A stretch of DNA of 64,000 nucleotides from Ruminococcus sp. (GTDB taxonomy: Bacteria > Bacillota > Clostridia > Oscillospirales > Ruminococcaceae): contig JAEEVL010000005.1 of assembly GCA_016290875.1 (NCBI GenBank), positions 1 to 64,000 of the forward strand, written 5' to 3'. Below the pieces are notes generated by a model. It was given only the letters and a program-made list of their open reading frames with translations. It was not told the DNA's origin and did no database searches. Numbering within the stretch: the stretch's first letter is position 1; the number at the start of each line of letters is the position of its first letter. This document shows positions 1 through 8,108 of this stretch, one piece after another. A program made the translations under genes and the position numbers.

Positions 1-693
1 GATACCATCGACAGCTTTCATTGTGTTGGCATCTGAACCATTCACAACGAGGACTTTTGAGGTGTTTCCGGCGAATTTGCGGAATGAAGCGATTATATTC
101 TCAAGAGTTCCGAAGTAGTCAAGGTGGTCTGCGTCTATATTAAGGATAACTGAAATGTCAGGGAAGAGCTTGAGGTAGTGATCCTCGAATTCGCAGGACT
201 CGCAGACGAGGATGTCGCTCTTGCCGGCAATGCCGCTTCCGCCGATGCAGGGGAGTTTTCCGCCGATATAAGCGGAGAGGTCAGTGCCAGCGGTGTAGAG
301 TATCTGTGTTATCATGGAAGTTGCGGTTGTTTTGCCATGAGTACCGGAAACACATACCGCATTGTTGTAGCGGCTTGTGATTATGCCGAGAAGATCAGCA
401 CGTTCAAGTACCGGAACTCCGCTTGCTCTGGCAGCCATAAGCTCGGGGTTATCCTCCATGATAGCGGCTGTGTGTACGATGAGATCAGCGCCTTCGATGT
501 TTTCTGCACGCTGACCTATGAAGACCTCAATGCCCATTTTGCGGACAGCGTCAAGAGTCTCTGTTTCGTTGTTGTCAGAGCCTGTGAGGAAGAATCCCTG
601 TGAGTGGAGTATTTGGGCAAGGGGGTACATTCCTGAACCGCCTATGCCTATGAAATGAATGTGTTTTTTGCCGTTTAAAATGTTGGTATCCAA
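1..693 (-). CDS. murC: UDP-N-acetylmuramate--L-alanine ligase, N-terminal part
   Basis: MurC adds L-alanine to UDP-MurNAc with ATP in the cytoplasm, the first peptide step of peptidoglycan synthesis. Translation of the minus strand gives the family N-terminus with the HFIGIGGSGM nucleotide-sugar loop near residue 13 and the ATP loop SGTHGKTT near residue 115, followed by LNIDADHLDYFG. The gene runs off the left edge, so the C-terminal half is missing here. The start is a TTG at 693-691, chosen because AAGGTGAT lies about 6 bases upstream and no ATG fits. The gene is away from the mraZ-ftsZ cluster that also lies in this window. A promoter with a nested inverted repeat lies just upstream. Confidence 0.96.
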   Translation of the reverse strand, partial: MDTNILNGKKHIHFIGIGGSGMYPLAQILHSQGFFLTGSDNNETETLDAVRKMGIEVFIGQRAENIEGADLIVHTAAIMEDNPELMAARASGVPVLERADLLGIITSRYNNAVCVSGTHGKTTATSMITQILYTAGTDLSAYIGGKLPCIGGSGIAGKSDILVCESCEFEDHYLKLFPDISVILNIDADHLDYFGTLENIIASFRKFAGNTSKVLVVNGSDANTMKAVDGI

Positions 694-720
694 AATAATC
701 ACCTTTCTTATAATGAAAAT

Positions 721-750
721 CTATTAGAGCGGTCATTTTCAGTATGTCAA
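721..750 (-). promoter_or_regulatory. Probable murC promoter inside an inverted repeat
   Basis: On the minus strand TTGACA (750-745) is followed after 18 bases by TAATAG (726-721). Arms CGGTCATTTTCAG (730-742) and CTGAAATGACCG (768-779) pair with one bulged base and enclose the -35. Between them is a perfect 14-bp palindrome, AAAACAGCTGTTTT (751-764). This looks like a repressor site, but the regulator is unknown. Confidence 0.5.
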
Positions 751-850
751 AAAACAGCTGTTTTACGCTGAAATGACCGTTGTGTTCATTGAATTATAGT
801 TGTTAACAAAATTACGGTTATAATTTTTTTCTAATAACTAAAAAAATAGC

Positions 851-879
851 TTGCATTTTTACTAAATATAAGATATAAT
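851..879 (+). promoter_or_regulatory. spoVG promoter
   Basis: TTGCAT (851-856) and TATAAT (874-879) are separated by exactly 17 bases, a strong vegetative-type promoter. The leader of about 85 bases has a possible hairpin, CACGGT (914-919) with ACCGTG (939-944), before the AGAAGGAGGT ribosome site. Confidence 0.8.
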
Positions 880-971
880 AGGAGTGGTCGGTTAGCTTTA
901 TACTAAACTATAGCACGGTAGAGTATAAAATTCATGTGACCGTGATTCTTTAGAGAAGGAGGTCAACCCAC

Positions 972-1295
972 GTGGAGATCACAGATGTTAAGATCAGAAA
1001 GATCATGTCTGACGGCAGGCTGAGAGCAGTCGTTTCAGTAACGATAGACGATATGTTTGCTGTTCACGATATTAAGGTCGTACAGGGCGATGAGCGGCTT
1101 TTCGTGGCAATGCCCAGCAGAAAAGATGAAAACGGAGTATTTCGTGACATAGTTCACCCGATCTCGCCGTTAGCAAGAAAACTTTTTGAGGAAAACATTC
1201 TTGAAGCATATGAGCGACAGCTTGCGGTGATCGAATCCGAAGTAGAAACGGAAGCTCAGAATGCCGGATCTGACGTTGAAGAAGTGACATTATGA
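972..1295 (+). CDS. spoVG: Septation/regulatory protein SpoVG
   Basis: SpoVG is a small conserved Firmicutes protein that binds nucleic acid and affects sporulation, septation and gene expression in the species studied. The 107-residue product starts MEITDVKIRKI and contains the family stretches VTIDDMFAVHDIKVV and VAMPSRK, followed by IVHPI. The start is GTG at 972, set by AGAAGGAGGT at 953-962. It stands alone between a strong promoter and an intrinsic terminator, so it is probably monocistronic. The C-terminal tail after residue 90 is acidic and variable, as is usual for the family. Confidence 0.96.
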   Translation: MEITDVKIRKIMSDGRLRAVVSVTIDDMFAVHDIKVVQGDERLFVAMPSRKDENGVFRDIVHPISPLARKLFEENILEAYERQLAVIESEVETEAQNAGSDVEEVTL

Positions 1296-1304
1296 AGACA
1301 TACG

Positions 1305-1336
1305 TGACCTGCCTGCGAGGGCAGGTCATTTTTTAT
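1305..1336 (+). terminator. Intrinsic terminator of spoVG
   Basis: TGACCTGCC (1305-1313) pairs with GGCAGGTCA (1320-1328) around a 6-base loop, followed by a run of T. Confidence 0.9.
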
Positions 1337-1344
1337 GCCCTCTG

Positions 1345-1881
1345 TCAGATGCCGAGTATGCGAGCGGCTTTCAGCACAGCTATCTGTGTTTTTCCGTCGC
1401 GGATAGTACCGTTCATTACAAGCTCAACTGCTTCGGAGAGCGGTATCTTCTCAACATCGAGAAATTCGTCCGGATCGAGGGACTGCTCAGTAAAGCTGAG
1501 TCCGCGAGCCAGGTACATATATGTTACCTCGGAGTTGTAAGCAGGTGTGGGGAGCATTTCACCGAGATAGATATATTCGGTGCAGGTGCAGCCGGTCTCC
1601 TCAAGAAGTTCACGTCTGCCGCATTCAGCATGATCCTCGCCTTTTTCGAGTTTGCCTGCCGGTACCTCACGGGTGACAGTCGCAAACGGATAGCGGAACT
1701 GCTTTACAAGGTATACCTCATTGTTTTCGGTTATCGGGATGACGCACACGCCGCCGTTGTGGTGAAGTACGTCACGGACAGCTGTTTCGCCGTTTTCAAG
1801 TGCGGCAACGTCATGAGTGATAGTGAAGATAGGTCCTTTGTAGACCTGTGCGCTGGAAAGCTGTTTTTCCTGTAAATGCAT
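1345..1881 (-). CDS. nudF: Nudix hydrolase, probable ADP-ribose pyrophosphatase
   Basis: It probably cleaves ADP-ribose to AMP and ribose 5-phosphate in the cytoplasm. The complete Nudix box (G-x5-E-x7-REUxEExGU) is seen at residues 76-98, starting at GKLEKGE and ending in RELLEETG. The upstream REVPAGKLE and the following LGEMLPTPAYNSEVTYMYLA are typical of the ADP-ribose pyrophosphatase branch. Length (178 aa) fits that branch. It lies 21 bases downstream of the yfhO-like gene on the same strand and is probably cotranscribed. Substrate is inferred from family resemblance; other nucleoside-diphosphate sugars are possible. Confidence 0.9.
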   Translation of the reverse strand: MHLQEKQLSSAQVYKGPIFTITHDVAALENGETAVRDVLHHNGGVCVIPITENNEVYLVKQFRYPFATVTREVPAGKLEKGEDHAECGRRELLEETGCTCTEYIYLGEMLPTPAYNSEVTYMYLARGLSFTEQSLDPDEFLDVEKIPLSEAVELVMNGTIRDGKTQIAVLKAARILGI

Positions 1882-1902
1882 AATATTCTCCTTATTAAAG
1901 TC

Positions 1903-4374
1903 TTATTCAGCCGGATAAGTTTTGAACTGGTCGTAGCCGTAGAAGTGCTTGTGAGGATAATCCTCGTCCTTGCTGCGGAAACGTCTTGCAAGTATAAGGT
2001 AAAGTGCAAGGAGCAGTATTCCTGTGCCGCTCATAAGCAGACCTGCTGTAAGACCTGGGGTTCTGTAATGGAAAACGATAGTATTATCGCCTTTATCGGC
2101 TCTGACAGCCATAAAGCCACCGGAGACCTTTTCAACATCAGCTTTTTCTCCGTTGACTTCAGCGGTCCAGCCGTCGCTGTAAGGAACGCTGAAAAACACG
2201 AGCTGAGGTTTATCGAGAGTTATTTCAGAGCGGAAACTCTTTGAGTCGAAGCTGAATTCCTTTGAAGCCGCATTCTGCTTGTTGCGGCAGAGCATTTCGT
2301 ATTCCTTTTTGGTAGGAATATCAGGCGTTTGGTTTTCAGTGAGTATATCGGAATATTTCTCTGACTGCTCTTCTGTGAGTATCAGTGATTTTATGAGAGA
2401 CTTCTCACGCTCAGCCTTGCTGAGCTTTTTGGCAGCTTCCTCTGTGATGTAGCTGTCATAGGCAAAGCCCATAGGGATGTAGAGTTCATTTTCGTAGACC
2501 TCAAAATCGCCGTTAGTTGTAACATATTTGAAGCCGGGGAGATATTCTGTGACATTGGCGTTTTTGTAGTCTTTTTCCTTGTTGGAAGAGCTCTTGCTTT
2601 CTGATGGCAGGGCAGAAGCGCTCAGCTGGTCATAGGGCTTGATACTGCCGGATATGTCACGGTAGAAGTACTTGACTGAGAAGAGCCCGCGGAGAGTATA
2701 GTGCGTCATATCAGCGCGTGAAGCCACGTCTCTGTCAACTCCGATCATTTCATAAAAATCCATAATGGAAGTTGAAACGATGCTCTGGAATGCTCTCATA
2801 CAGGGGAGTTCCCAGTACATCGGGTAGTTGTCATCATCCTCGGATATGTCCACGCGGAAGAAGTTGTCCTCTGATACTGATTCGTAAACGATTTTGTCTC
2901 TGCCGTTGATAACATCCTTGATATAGGTCTTTGCACCGGAGATGCTGACAGCTTCATAGAAAATAGTTGTGAAAATACATATTATCGAAGCAAAGGCTGT
3001 CATCGTAGCCGCAAGTGTGCGGAAAGGCTTGCCCTTCTGACGGCGTTTGAGCAGTATCAGGCAGGCGATAAGATTTGCAGCTGCAACTCCGACAACTATC
3101 CAGAAATACGCTATATCCTCAGGCATATGGAAGAAGCGGAGCTTGCCGTCTTCTTTGGTAGGGAGAAGTCCTATAACTGCGAATATGCCGAGTGCGGCAG
3201 CTGAGAATTTCAAGCCGCCCATGAGGCCGGCTTCCTCGTCGTCGAGTGACTGAGCCGTCATCATTGCGAAAATGAGTATCGGCATATAGAACCAGCGTGC
3301 GTAGTAGTAGCCGTTGAATGCCTGAAATGCGCAGTTCATACACGGAACAAAGGCACAGACTATCAGGAAAACCGACAGTCTCGAAGCCCAGTGCTTACGC
3401 TTGCCCTTGATGAATGCGTAGAAGCCTGTCATCGAGAACAGCGGCAGATAACCGCCGATAGATGCCCATTTTGCGTAATCCGACTGGAAAAGGTTCGGAT
3501 TGGCTGGCGGATCAGACGGCATAAAGAAGCTCTGTATAACTCGCGGTATTATCGTATCGTCGGTGTATATGAGCATATCCTTTCCGTATAGACGCTCGTT
3601 TAGACGGTCGTTGCCGAGTATTGCGAGTGCTGACGGCAGGAGTACCGCGGAGGCTATGAGTCCGCCGACAACTGCTTCAAAAGCAAGAGAAGCGAATTTT
3701 TTACGGTTTGTGTGGAAATCCGGTGCTTTCATGCGGAAGAGGTAGTAGATTATCAGAAAAACTACCTGACCGGCGAAGAAGTAGTAGTTCAGCAGAGCCA
3801 TAAGAGCTACGCTGAGGGCAAAAACGCCTTTTCTGCCGCGGTTTATGTGTTCCTCCATAGCTATCAGCGTAAGAGGAAAGAAAGCAGTCACATCCTGGAA
3901 ATGGTTGAAGAAGATGTTATATACCTGAAATCCGGAAAACGCATAGAGAAGTCCGCCTGTGAGAGCAGCTTCCTTGCTGCGGACGAATCTGCGTATATAT
4001 GCGTATGCGGTCGTTGTGGCGAGACCGTGTTTCAGCGCCAGCAGGAAAGGCATAGCGAATGTCACGGCACCTGCCGGGAGTATCGTTGACAGCCAGAAGA
4101 ATGGACTGCCGAACAGATAAAACGAATATGAAGTCATAAAGTCGGAACCAAGATCGGTGAACCAATGCCAGCCGAACTGACCGTTCCTGACTGCTGTATT
4201 TGCGGTGTGGTAGAAATTTATCTGCTGGGCGTTGTAGTCGCCGGAGTAGATGAAGTAGCCCTTTTCGACTATCATCACCGGCAGAAGCGACAGCAGAAGG
4301 CAGGCGAAGCCGACAGCAAAAGCCTTGAAGTAAAGCTCTCCGGAACGGCTGCGTAGGTTTAGTTTTCTTTGCAT
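1903..4374 (-). CDS. YfhO-family multi-pass membrane protein
   Basis: An 823-residue membrane protein with many hydrophobic segments (roughly residues 15-470 and one near the C-terminus) and a long extracytoplasmic domain between them. It resembles YfhO, a GT-C-like protein which in Bacillus has been linked to glycosylation of lipoteichoic acid; such a role here is inference. The conserved N-terminal pattern, with an aromatic YSGDYNAQQINFYH after the first membrane helix and GSDFMTSYSFYLFGSPFF, is typical of the family. The start is ATG at 4374, 4 bases after AGGAGGG; a longer upstream in-frame start has no ribosome site and would cover the promoter. The C-terminus ends shortly after the last membrane helix. 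Confidence 0.85.
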   Translation of the reverse strand: MQRKLNLRSRSGELYFKAFAVGFACLLLSLLPVMIVEKGYFIYSGDYNAQQINFYHTANTAVRNGQFGWHWFTDLGSDFMTSYSFYLFGSPFFWLSTILPAGAVTFAMPFLLALKHGLATTTAYAYIRRFVRSKEAALTGGLLYAFSGFQVYNIFFNHFQDVTAFFPLTLIAMEEHINRGRKGVFALSVALMALLNYYFFAGQVVFLIIYYLFRMKAPDFHTNRKKFASLAFEAVVGGLIASAVLLPSALAILGNDRLNERLYGKDMLIYTDDTIIPRVIQSFFMPSDPPANPNLFQSDYAKWASIGGYLPLFSMTGFYAFIKGKRKHWASRLSVFLIVCAFVPCMNCAFQAFNGYYYARWFYMPILIFAMMTAQSLDDEEAGLMGGLKFSAAALGIFAVIGLLPTKEDGKLRFFHMPEDIAYFWIVVGVAAANLIACLILLKRRQKGKPFRTLAATMTAFASIICIFTTIFYEAVSISGAKTYIKDVINGRDKIVYESVSEDNFFRVDISEDDDNYPMYWELPCMRAFQSIVSTSIMDFYEMIGVDRDVASRADMTHYTLRGLFSVKYFYRDISGSIKPYDQLSASALPSESKSSSNKEKDYKNANVTEYLPGFKYVTTNGDFEVYENELYIPMGFAYDSYITEEAAKKLSKAEREKSLIKSLILTEEQSEKYSDILTENQTPDIPTKKEYEMLCRNKQNAASKEFSFDSKSFRSEITLDKPQLVFFSVPYSDGWTAEVNGEKADVEKVSGGFMAVRADKGDNTIVFHYRTPGLTAGLLMSGTGILLLALYLILARRFRSKDEDYPHKHFYGYDQFKTYPAE

Positions 4375-4411
4375 TTTGCCCTCCTGTGGCATTAGGATAT
4401 ACATATTTCTT

Positions 4412-4440
4412 ATTATAGCACAAACTTTCGGAAATAGCAA
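4412..4440 (-). promoter_or_regulatory. Promoter of yfhO-like gene
   Basis: On the minus strand TTGCTA (4440-4435), a 17-base spacer, then TATAAT (4417-4412). It sits back to back with the plus-strand nifS promoter about 80 bases away, which has the same -35 hexamer. Confidence 0.8.
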
Positions 4441-4518
4441 CAGCTTTGTACATATTTCAAATATCAGCTCTCAGAAGCACAATGATCGCGTCTTCTGAGG
4501 GGGGGACAAACAAAGCAG

Positions 4519-4547
4519 TTGCTATTTTTTGTGATGTGTGTTATAAT
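4519..4547 (+). promoter_or_regulatory. Promoter of the nifS-thiI operon
   Basis: TTGCTA (4519-4524), 17 bases, TATAAT (4542-4547). Drives the run of genes starting at 4606. Confidence 0.8.
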
Positions 4548-4605
4548 ATAATGTATATGAAATTTCGCGGACTCTGATATGTCCGTGTCGGAAAGGTATG
4601 AAAAG

Positions 4606-5736
4606 ATGTCAGTTTATCTTGATAATGCCGCTACTACGAAACCCTGCGAAGCGGCTGTAAAGGCTGCTGTTGCAGCTATGACAGAAAACTACGGCAACCC
4701 CTCGTCTCTGCACCGTGCAGGTCTTGATGCACAGCTTGCAGTCGACAGTGCGAGAAAGATCGTCGCTGATACTATCGGAGTTGACAGCGGATGTATATAT
4801 TTCACTTCAGGAGCGACGGAGAGCAATAATCTTGCTCTGCGCGGAATTACCGGAGCTTACGCCAGAAACCGTAAAAGGATCGTCATTTCAGCGGTCGAGC
4901 ACGCTTCTGTTGAGGAGACAGCCTCCGACCTTGAGAAAAAAGGCTTTGAGGTAGTACGAGTATCACCGCGTGAGGACGGCAAGTTCTATGCTGCTGATTT
5001 TGTTCAGGCTTGTGATGCTTCTACTTGTCTTGTCAGCATGATGCTCGTCAACAATGAGACAGGCTATATCCTGCCGGTCAAGGAAGTCTTTTCTGCCGTG
5101 AAGAGACGTTCTCCGGAGATAGTAACTCATTGTGATTGTGTTCAGGGATATATGAAAGTTCCTGTGAAAGCCGGTGTTCTCAATGCTGACCTCATTTCGC
5201 TCAGCGGACACAAGATACACGGAGTTAAGGGCGTTGGTGCGATATACATCAAGAAAGGCGTTAGAGTTACACCGGTCGTTACCGGCGGAAAGCAGGAAAA
5301 AGGCATTCGTTCGGGAACTGAGAGCGTTCCGCTGATAGCTGCGTTCGGAGCTGCTGCCGGAGAACTCGCTCCAACTGTCGCAGAGAGATACGAAAAGGTT
5401 GCCGCACTGAAAAAGTACCTGCTTGAAAAGCTTTCAGGAATCGAAAACGTAATGATAAATTCACCGGAGAACGGTTCGCCCTACATTATAAATATATCAG
5501 TTGTCGGAAGACGTTCTGAGATAATGCTCCACTTCCTTGAGAGCAAGGGCATATATGTTTCGAGCGGCTCGGCTTGTTCAAAGGGACAGCAGAGCGGAGT
5601 TCTCGGACAGTTTGGCATAAAGGACAAGCGTGCTGACGGTGCGCTCAGAATAAGCATAACCGCTGAAACCACAGAAACGGAGCTCGATGAGTTTGCAGCA
5701 GCTCTCAGCGAGGGAATTGAGAAGGTGAGAGGATGA
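4606..5736 (+). CDS. Cysteine desulfurase (NifS/IscS family)
   Basis: A PLP enzyme that takes sulfur from cysteine as a persulfide. From the ATG at 4606 the product is 376 aa, starting MSVYLDNAATTKP as in the family. The PLP lysine is in SLSGHKIHG (K203), the cofactor-stacking histidine in VEHAS (H99), and the persulfide cysteine in SSGSACSKG (C324). An in-frame ATG at 4579 is less likely because the ribosome site GGAAAGG lies at 4590-4596. thiI is two genes downstream, so this is probably the dedicated sulfur donor for tRNA 4-thiouridine, as with NifZ-ThiI of Bacillus; that role is inferred. Its stop overlaps the next start (ATGA). Confidence 0.95.
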   Translation: MSVYLDNAATTKPCEAAVKAAVAAMTENYGNPSSLHRAGLDAQLAVDSARKIVADTIGVDSGCIYFTSGATESNNLALRGITGAYARNRKRIVISAVEHASVEETASDLEKKGFEVVRVSPREDGKFYAADFVQACDASTCLVSMMLVNNETGYILPVKEVFSAVKRRSPEIVTHCDCVQGYMKVPVKAGVLNADLISLSGHKIHGVKGVGAIYIKKGVRVTPVVTGGKQEKGIRSGTESVPLIAAFGAAAGELAPTVAERYEKVAALKKYLLEKLSGIENVMINSPENGSPYIINISVVGRRSEIMLHFLESKGIYVSSGSACSKGQQSGVLGQFGIKDKRADGALRISITAETTETELDEFAAALSEGIEKVRG

Positions 5737-6290
5737 ATAAAGAAGAATTAGAACAGGGCTATGATGAGCAGGAAGAAGAGGAGCATGAAAGTAAGTCATA
5801 TAGATGGATCAAACAGGCAATCATTATAGCATTGCTGGTCTCTTTACTACTGTTCGGAATATTTTACTATTTACGCTCATTAGTTGCTGGCGCACAAGTT
5901 GACAGTAATAATTCAAGAGCAGAGACGTGCATAAAAGCTATGAACGCCTATTTTGAATATCTTTCTGATAATGAAGGCTTTGAGGTGCCAACTGACAAGG
6001 AATACGTTGTTAAGGGATATACCGATAGTGAAGCAATGCATATTGATTCGTGTGAGCTTTTTAAAGAAGGCGGAATAAGTTATTATTGGTCTGGTTGTAA
6101 TTTATACTGGGCTGTAAGAGTAAAGAACGGCGAGGCTTTTGAAGCGTGGGCCTATAAAGATCCCATTACTGAGAATATGATGAGATACTACAGCAGGAGC
6201 GAGCAGGTTGAGCAATATAAAAAGCACGTGTTCAGCGATAAGGTCATCGGATATTATAACTCTGATGAAGGCAACAGATACTTTCATTAA
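5733..6290 (+). CDS. Small single-pass membrane protein, unknown function
   Basis: A 185-residue protein not recognised. It has an acidic N-terminus (EEEEHE at residues 13-19), one hydrophobic helix at about residues 27-47, and an exported or periplasm-facing domain rich in Tyr and acidic residues with several cysteines. Its start overlaps the nifS stop by 4 bases, indicating translational coupling. The pseudopilin-like layout (short N-terminus, one helix, small C-domain) is suggestive only. It separates nifS from thiI, which are usually direct neighbours. Confidence 0.8.
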   Translation: MNKEELEQGYDEQEEEEHESKSYRWIKQAIIIALLVSLLLFGIFYYLRSLVAGAQVDSNNSRAETCIKAMNAYFEYLSDNEGFEVPTDKEYVVKGYTDSEAMHIDSCELFKEGGISYYWSGCNLYWAVRVKNGEAFEAWAYKDPITENMMRYYSRSEQVEQYKKHVFSDKVIGYYNSDEGNRYFH

Positions 6291-6318
6291 TAACATATAA
6301 AAGTACAGGAGAATGAAT

Positions 6319-7497
6319 ATGAAAGAAGTAATACTTGTAAAATACGGTGAAATGGCGCTTAAAGGTCTTAACAAGAAGACTTTCGAGGATATGCTTACTA
6401 AGAACATAAAGCGCCGCATAAAGGGGCTCGGACACTTTGTCTGCACAAGCGCACAGTCTACGCTTTACATAGATCCTCAGGACGATGATATCGACCTTTC
6501 TGAGGTAGTTGAAAGAGTCAGCAAGATATTCGGTATCGCAGCTCTCTGCCGTGCAGGTGTCTGCGAGAAGGATTTTGCGGATATAACCGAAAAGAGTGTA
6601 ACATACCTCGGCGATATACTCAGCTGTGCAAGGACTTTCAAGGTCAACGCAAAGCGTTCAGACAAGGCTTTCCCGATGAAATCGCCTGAGATATGCCGCG
6701 AACTCGGCGGTATACTGCTTGACAAGTTCCCGAATCTCTCGGTAGATGTCAATAATCCCGAAGTCATCGTAACAGTTGAGGTGCGTGACACAAATGCCTA
6801 TATCCACGCAGAGAACATCAAGGGCGCAGGCGGACTTCCGGTCGGAAGCAGCGGAAAGGCTCTTCTTCTCCTTTCGGGTGGTATCGACAGCCCTGTTGCT
6901 GGCTGGATGATGGCGAAGAGAGGAATACATATTGCGGCTATACATTACGTAAGCCCTCCATATACATCTGACCGTGCTCAGCTCAAGGTAGAGCAGCTCT
7001 GCGCAAAGCTCACAGACTGGTGCGGCGGTATCGCTTTCTACTGCGTACCGTTTACAGAGCTCCAGGAAGCTATCAAGGATCATTGTCCTGAGGAGTTCTT
7101 TACCATTATAATGAGAAGACTTATGATGGAGATTGCACAGCGCATCGCTGCAAAGGACGGCTGTCTTGCACTCATCACAGGTGAAAGTGTAGGTCAGGTA
7201 GCAAGTCAGACCATGGCTGCGATCGGCTGTACTGATGCTGTGTGCAAAATACCGGTATTCCGTCCCTGCATAGGTATGGATAAGACAGAGATAATAGAGA
7301 TAGCACGTAAGATAGACACATTCGACATATCTACTCTTCCGTATGAGGACTGCTGTACGGTATTCACTCCCCGTCATCCTAAGGTAAGACCTCAGCTCAG
7401 CGACATTGAAAAGGCTCAGAACAGCTTTGATTTCGAGCCTCTGATACAGAAAGCAGTCGAAAATACAGAGCTCAAGGTATTCAATTTTGAGGGATGA
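6319..7497 (+). CDS. thiI: tRNA 4-thiouridine synthetase ThiI
   Basis: ThiI adenylates U8 of tRNA and helps replace oxygen by sulfur; it may also serve thiamine synthesis. The 392-residue product has the N-terminal ferredoxin-like and THUMP regions (about 1-165) and the PP-loop ATP site SGGIDSP at 186-192. It ends soon after the PP-loop domain, so it lacks the C-terminal rhodanese domain of the E. coli enzyme, as is usual in Firmicutes. Start ATG 6319 is preferred over ATG 6313 because AGGAG at 6307-6311 is only one base from the latter. Sulfur probably comes from the cysteine desulfurase upstream. Confidence 0.95.
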   Translation: MKEVILVKYGEMALKGLNKKTFEDMLTKNIKRRIKGLGHFVCTSAQSTLYIDPQDDDIDLSEVVERVSKIFGIAALCRAGVCEKDFADITEKSVTYLGDILSCARTFKVNAKRSDKAFPMKSPEICRELGGILLDKFPNLSVDVNNPEVIVTVEVRDTNAYIHAENIKGAGGLPVGSSGKALLLLSGGIDSPVAGWMMAKRGIHIAAIHYVSPPYTSDRAQLKVEQLCAKLTDWCGGIAFYCVPFTELQEAIKDHCPEEFFTIIMRRLMMEIAQRIAAKDGCLALITGESVGQVASQTMAAIGCTDAVCKIPVFRPCIGMDKTEIIEIARKIDTFDISTLPYEDCCTVFTPRHPKVRPQLSDIEKAQNSFDFEPLIQKAVENTELKVFNFEG

Positions 7498-7565
7498 TTT
7501 GTTTATTCCACAAAAAATGCACATAATAATTGTGCAGAAATAACAAAAACATTGGGAGCGATATT

Positions 7566-8108
7566 GTGAGCGGCAGTTATAATAATGAATGTATAGCCGA
7601 AAATCTTGACAAAACGGTTACAAATGTTGTAAAATTATTGGAGCAGAATGGGTGGACTATATCCACAGCCGAAAGCTGTACGGGCGGTCTGCTCTCAGAG
7701 CTGATAACTTCGGTCTCAGGCGCGTCTCAGGTGTTTGAGCTTGGTATCTGCTCATATTCTGAAAGAATAAAGAACGAAATGCTCGGAGTGCCGCTCGAAG
7801 TCATCGCTGAACACGGCGTTGTCAGTGAACAGGTCGCTCTTGGTATGATAAACGGACTGAAAAAGCGTTCCGGCGCAGAGGTATGCGTGTCGGTCACGGG
7901 CATAGCCGGACCGTCAGGCGGAACTCCCGAACAGCCGGTAGGCACAGTCTATATAGGATTCGATATAAACGGTAAGCAGTTCGTAAGGCTCCCGAAACTA
8001 TGGAAACTGCCTGACACGAGCAGGGAAAACATCCGCCGTGCCGCAGCTGCTTACGCTTTTGAAACGATAGAGAAGGAACTCACGGAGGCGATAGCGGAAG
8101 ATGAGTGA
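7566..8108 (+). CDS. pncC: CinA C-terminal-domain protein, probable NMN deamidase
   Basis: A 180-residue protein made only of the CinA C-terminal domain, seen from TAESCTGGLLSELIT through GICSYSERIKNEMLGV to VTGIAGPSGGTPEQPVGTVY. In E. coli the matching protein PncC deamidates nicotinamide mononucleotide in NAD recycling, so that activity is likely. The N-terminal molybdopterin-binding-like domain of full-length CinA is absent. The GTG start at 7566 is chosen because GGGAG lies at 7554-7558. The small hairpin TGCACA (7518-7523) with TGTGCA (7531-7536) lies in the gap after thiI. The 3' end overlaps the next gene by 8 bases. Confidence 0.9.
   Translation: MSGSYNNECIAENLDKTVTNVVKLLEQNGWTISTAESCTGGLLSELITSVSGASQVFELGICSYSERIKNEMLGVPLEVIAEHGVVSEQVALGMINGLKKRSGAEVCVSVTGIAGPSGGTPEQPVGTVYIGFDINGKQFVRLPKLWKLPDTSRENIRRAAAAYAFETIEKELTEAIAEDE

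Noticed and set aside
178..603. Plus-strand frame of 141 codons at the left edge
   Set aside because: It is antisense to murC, whose protein motifs are unmistakable.
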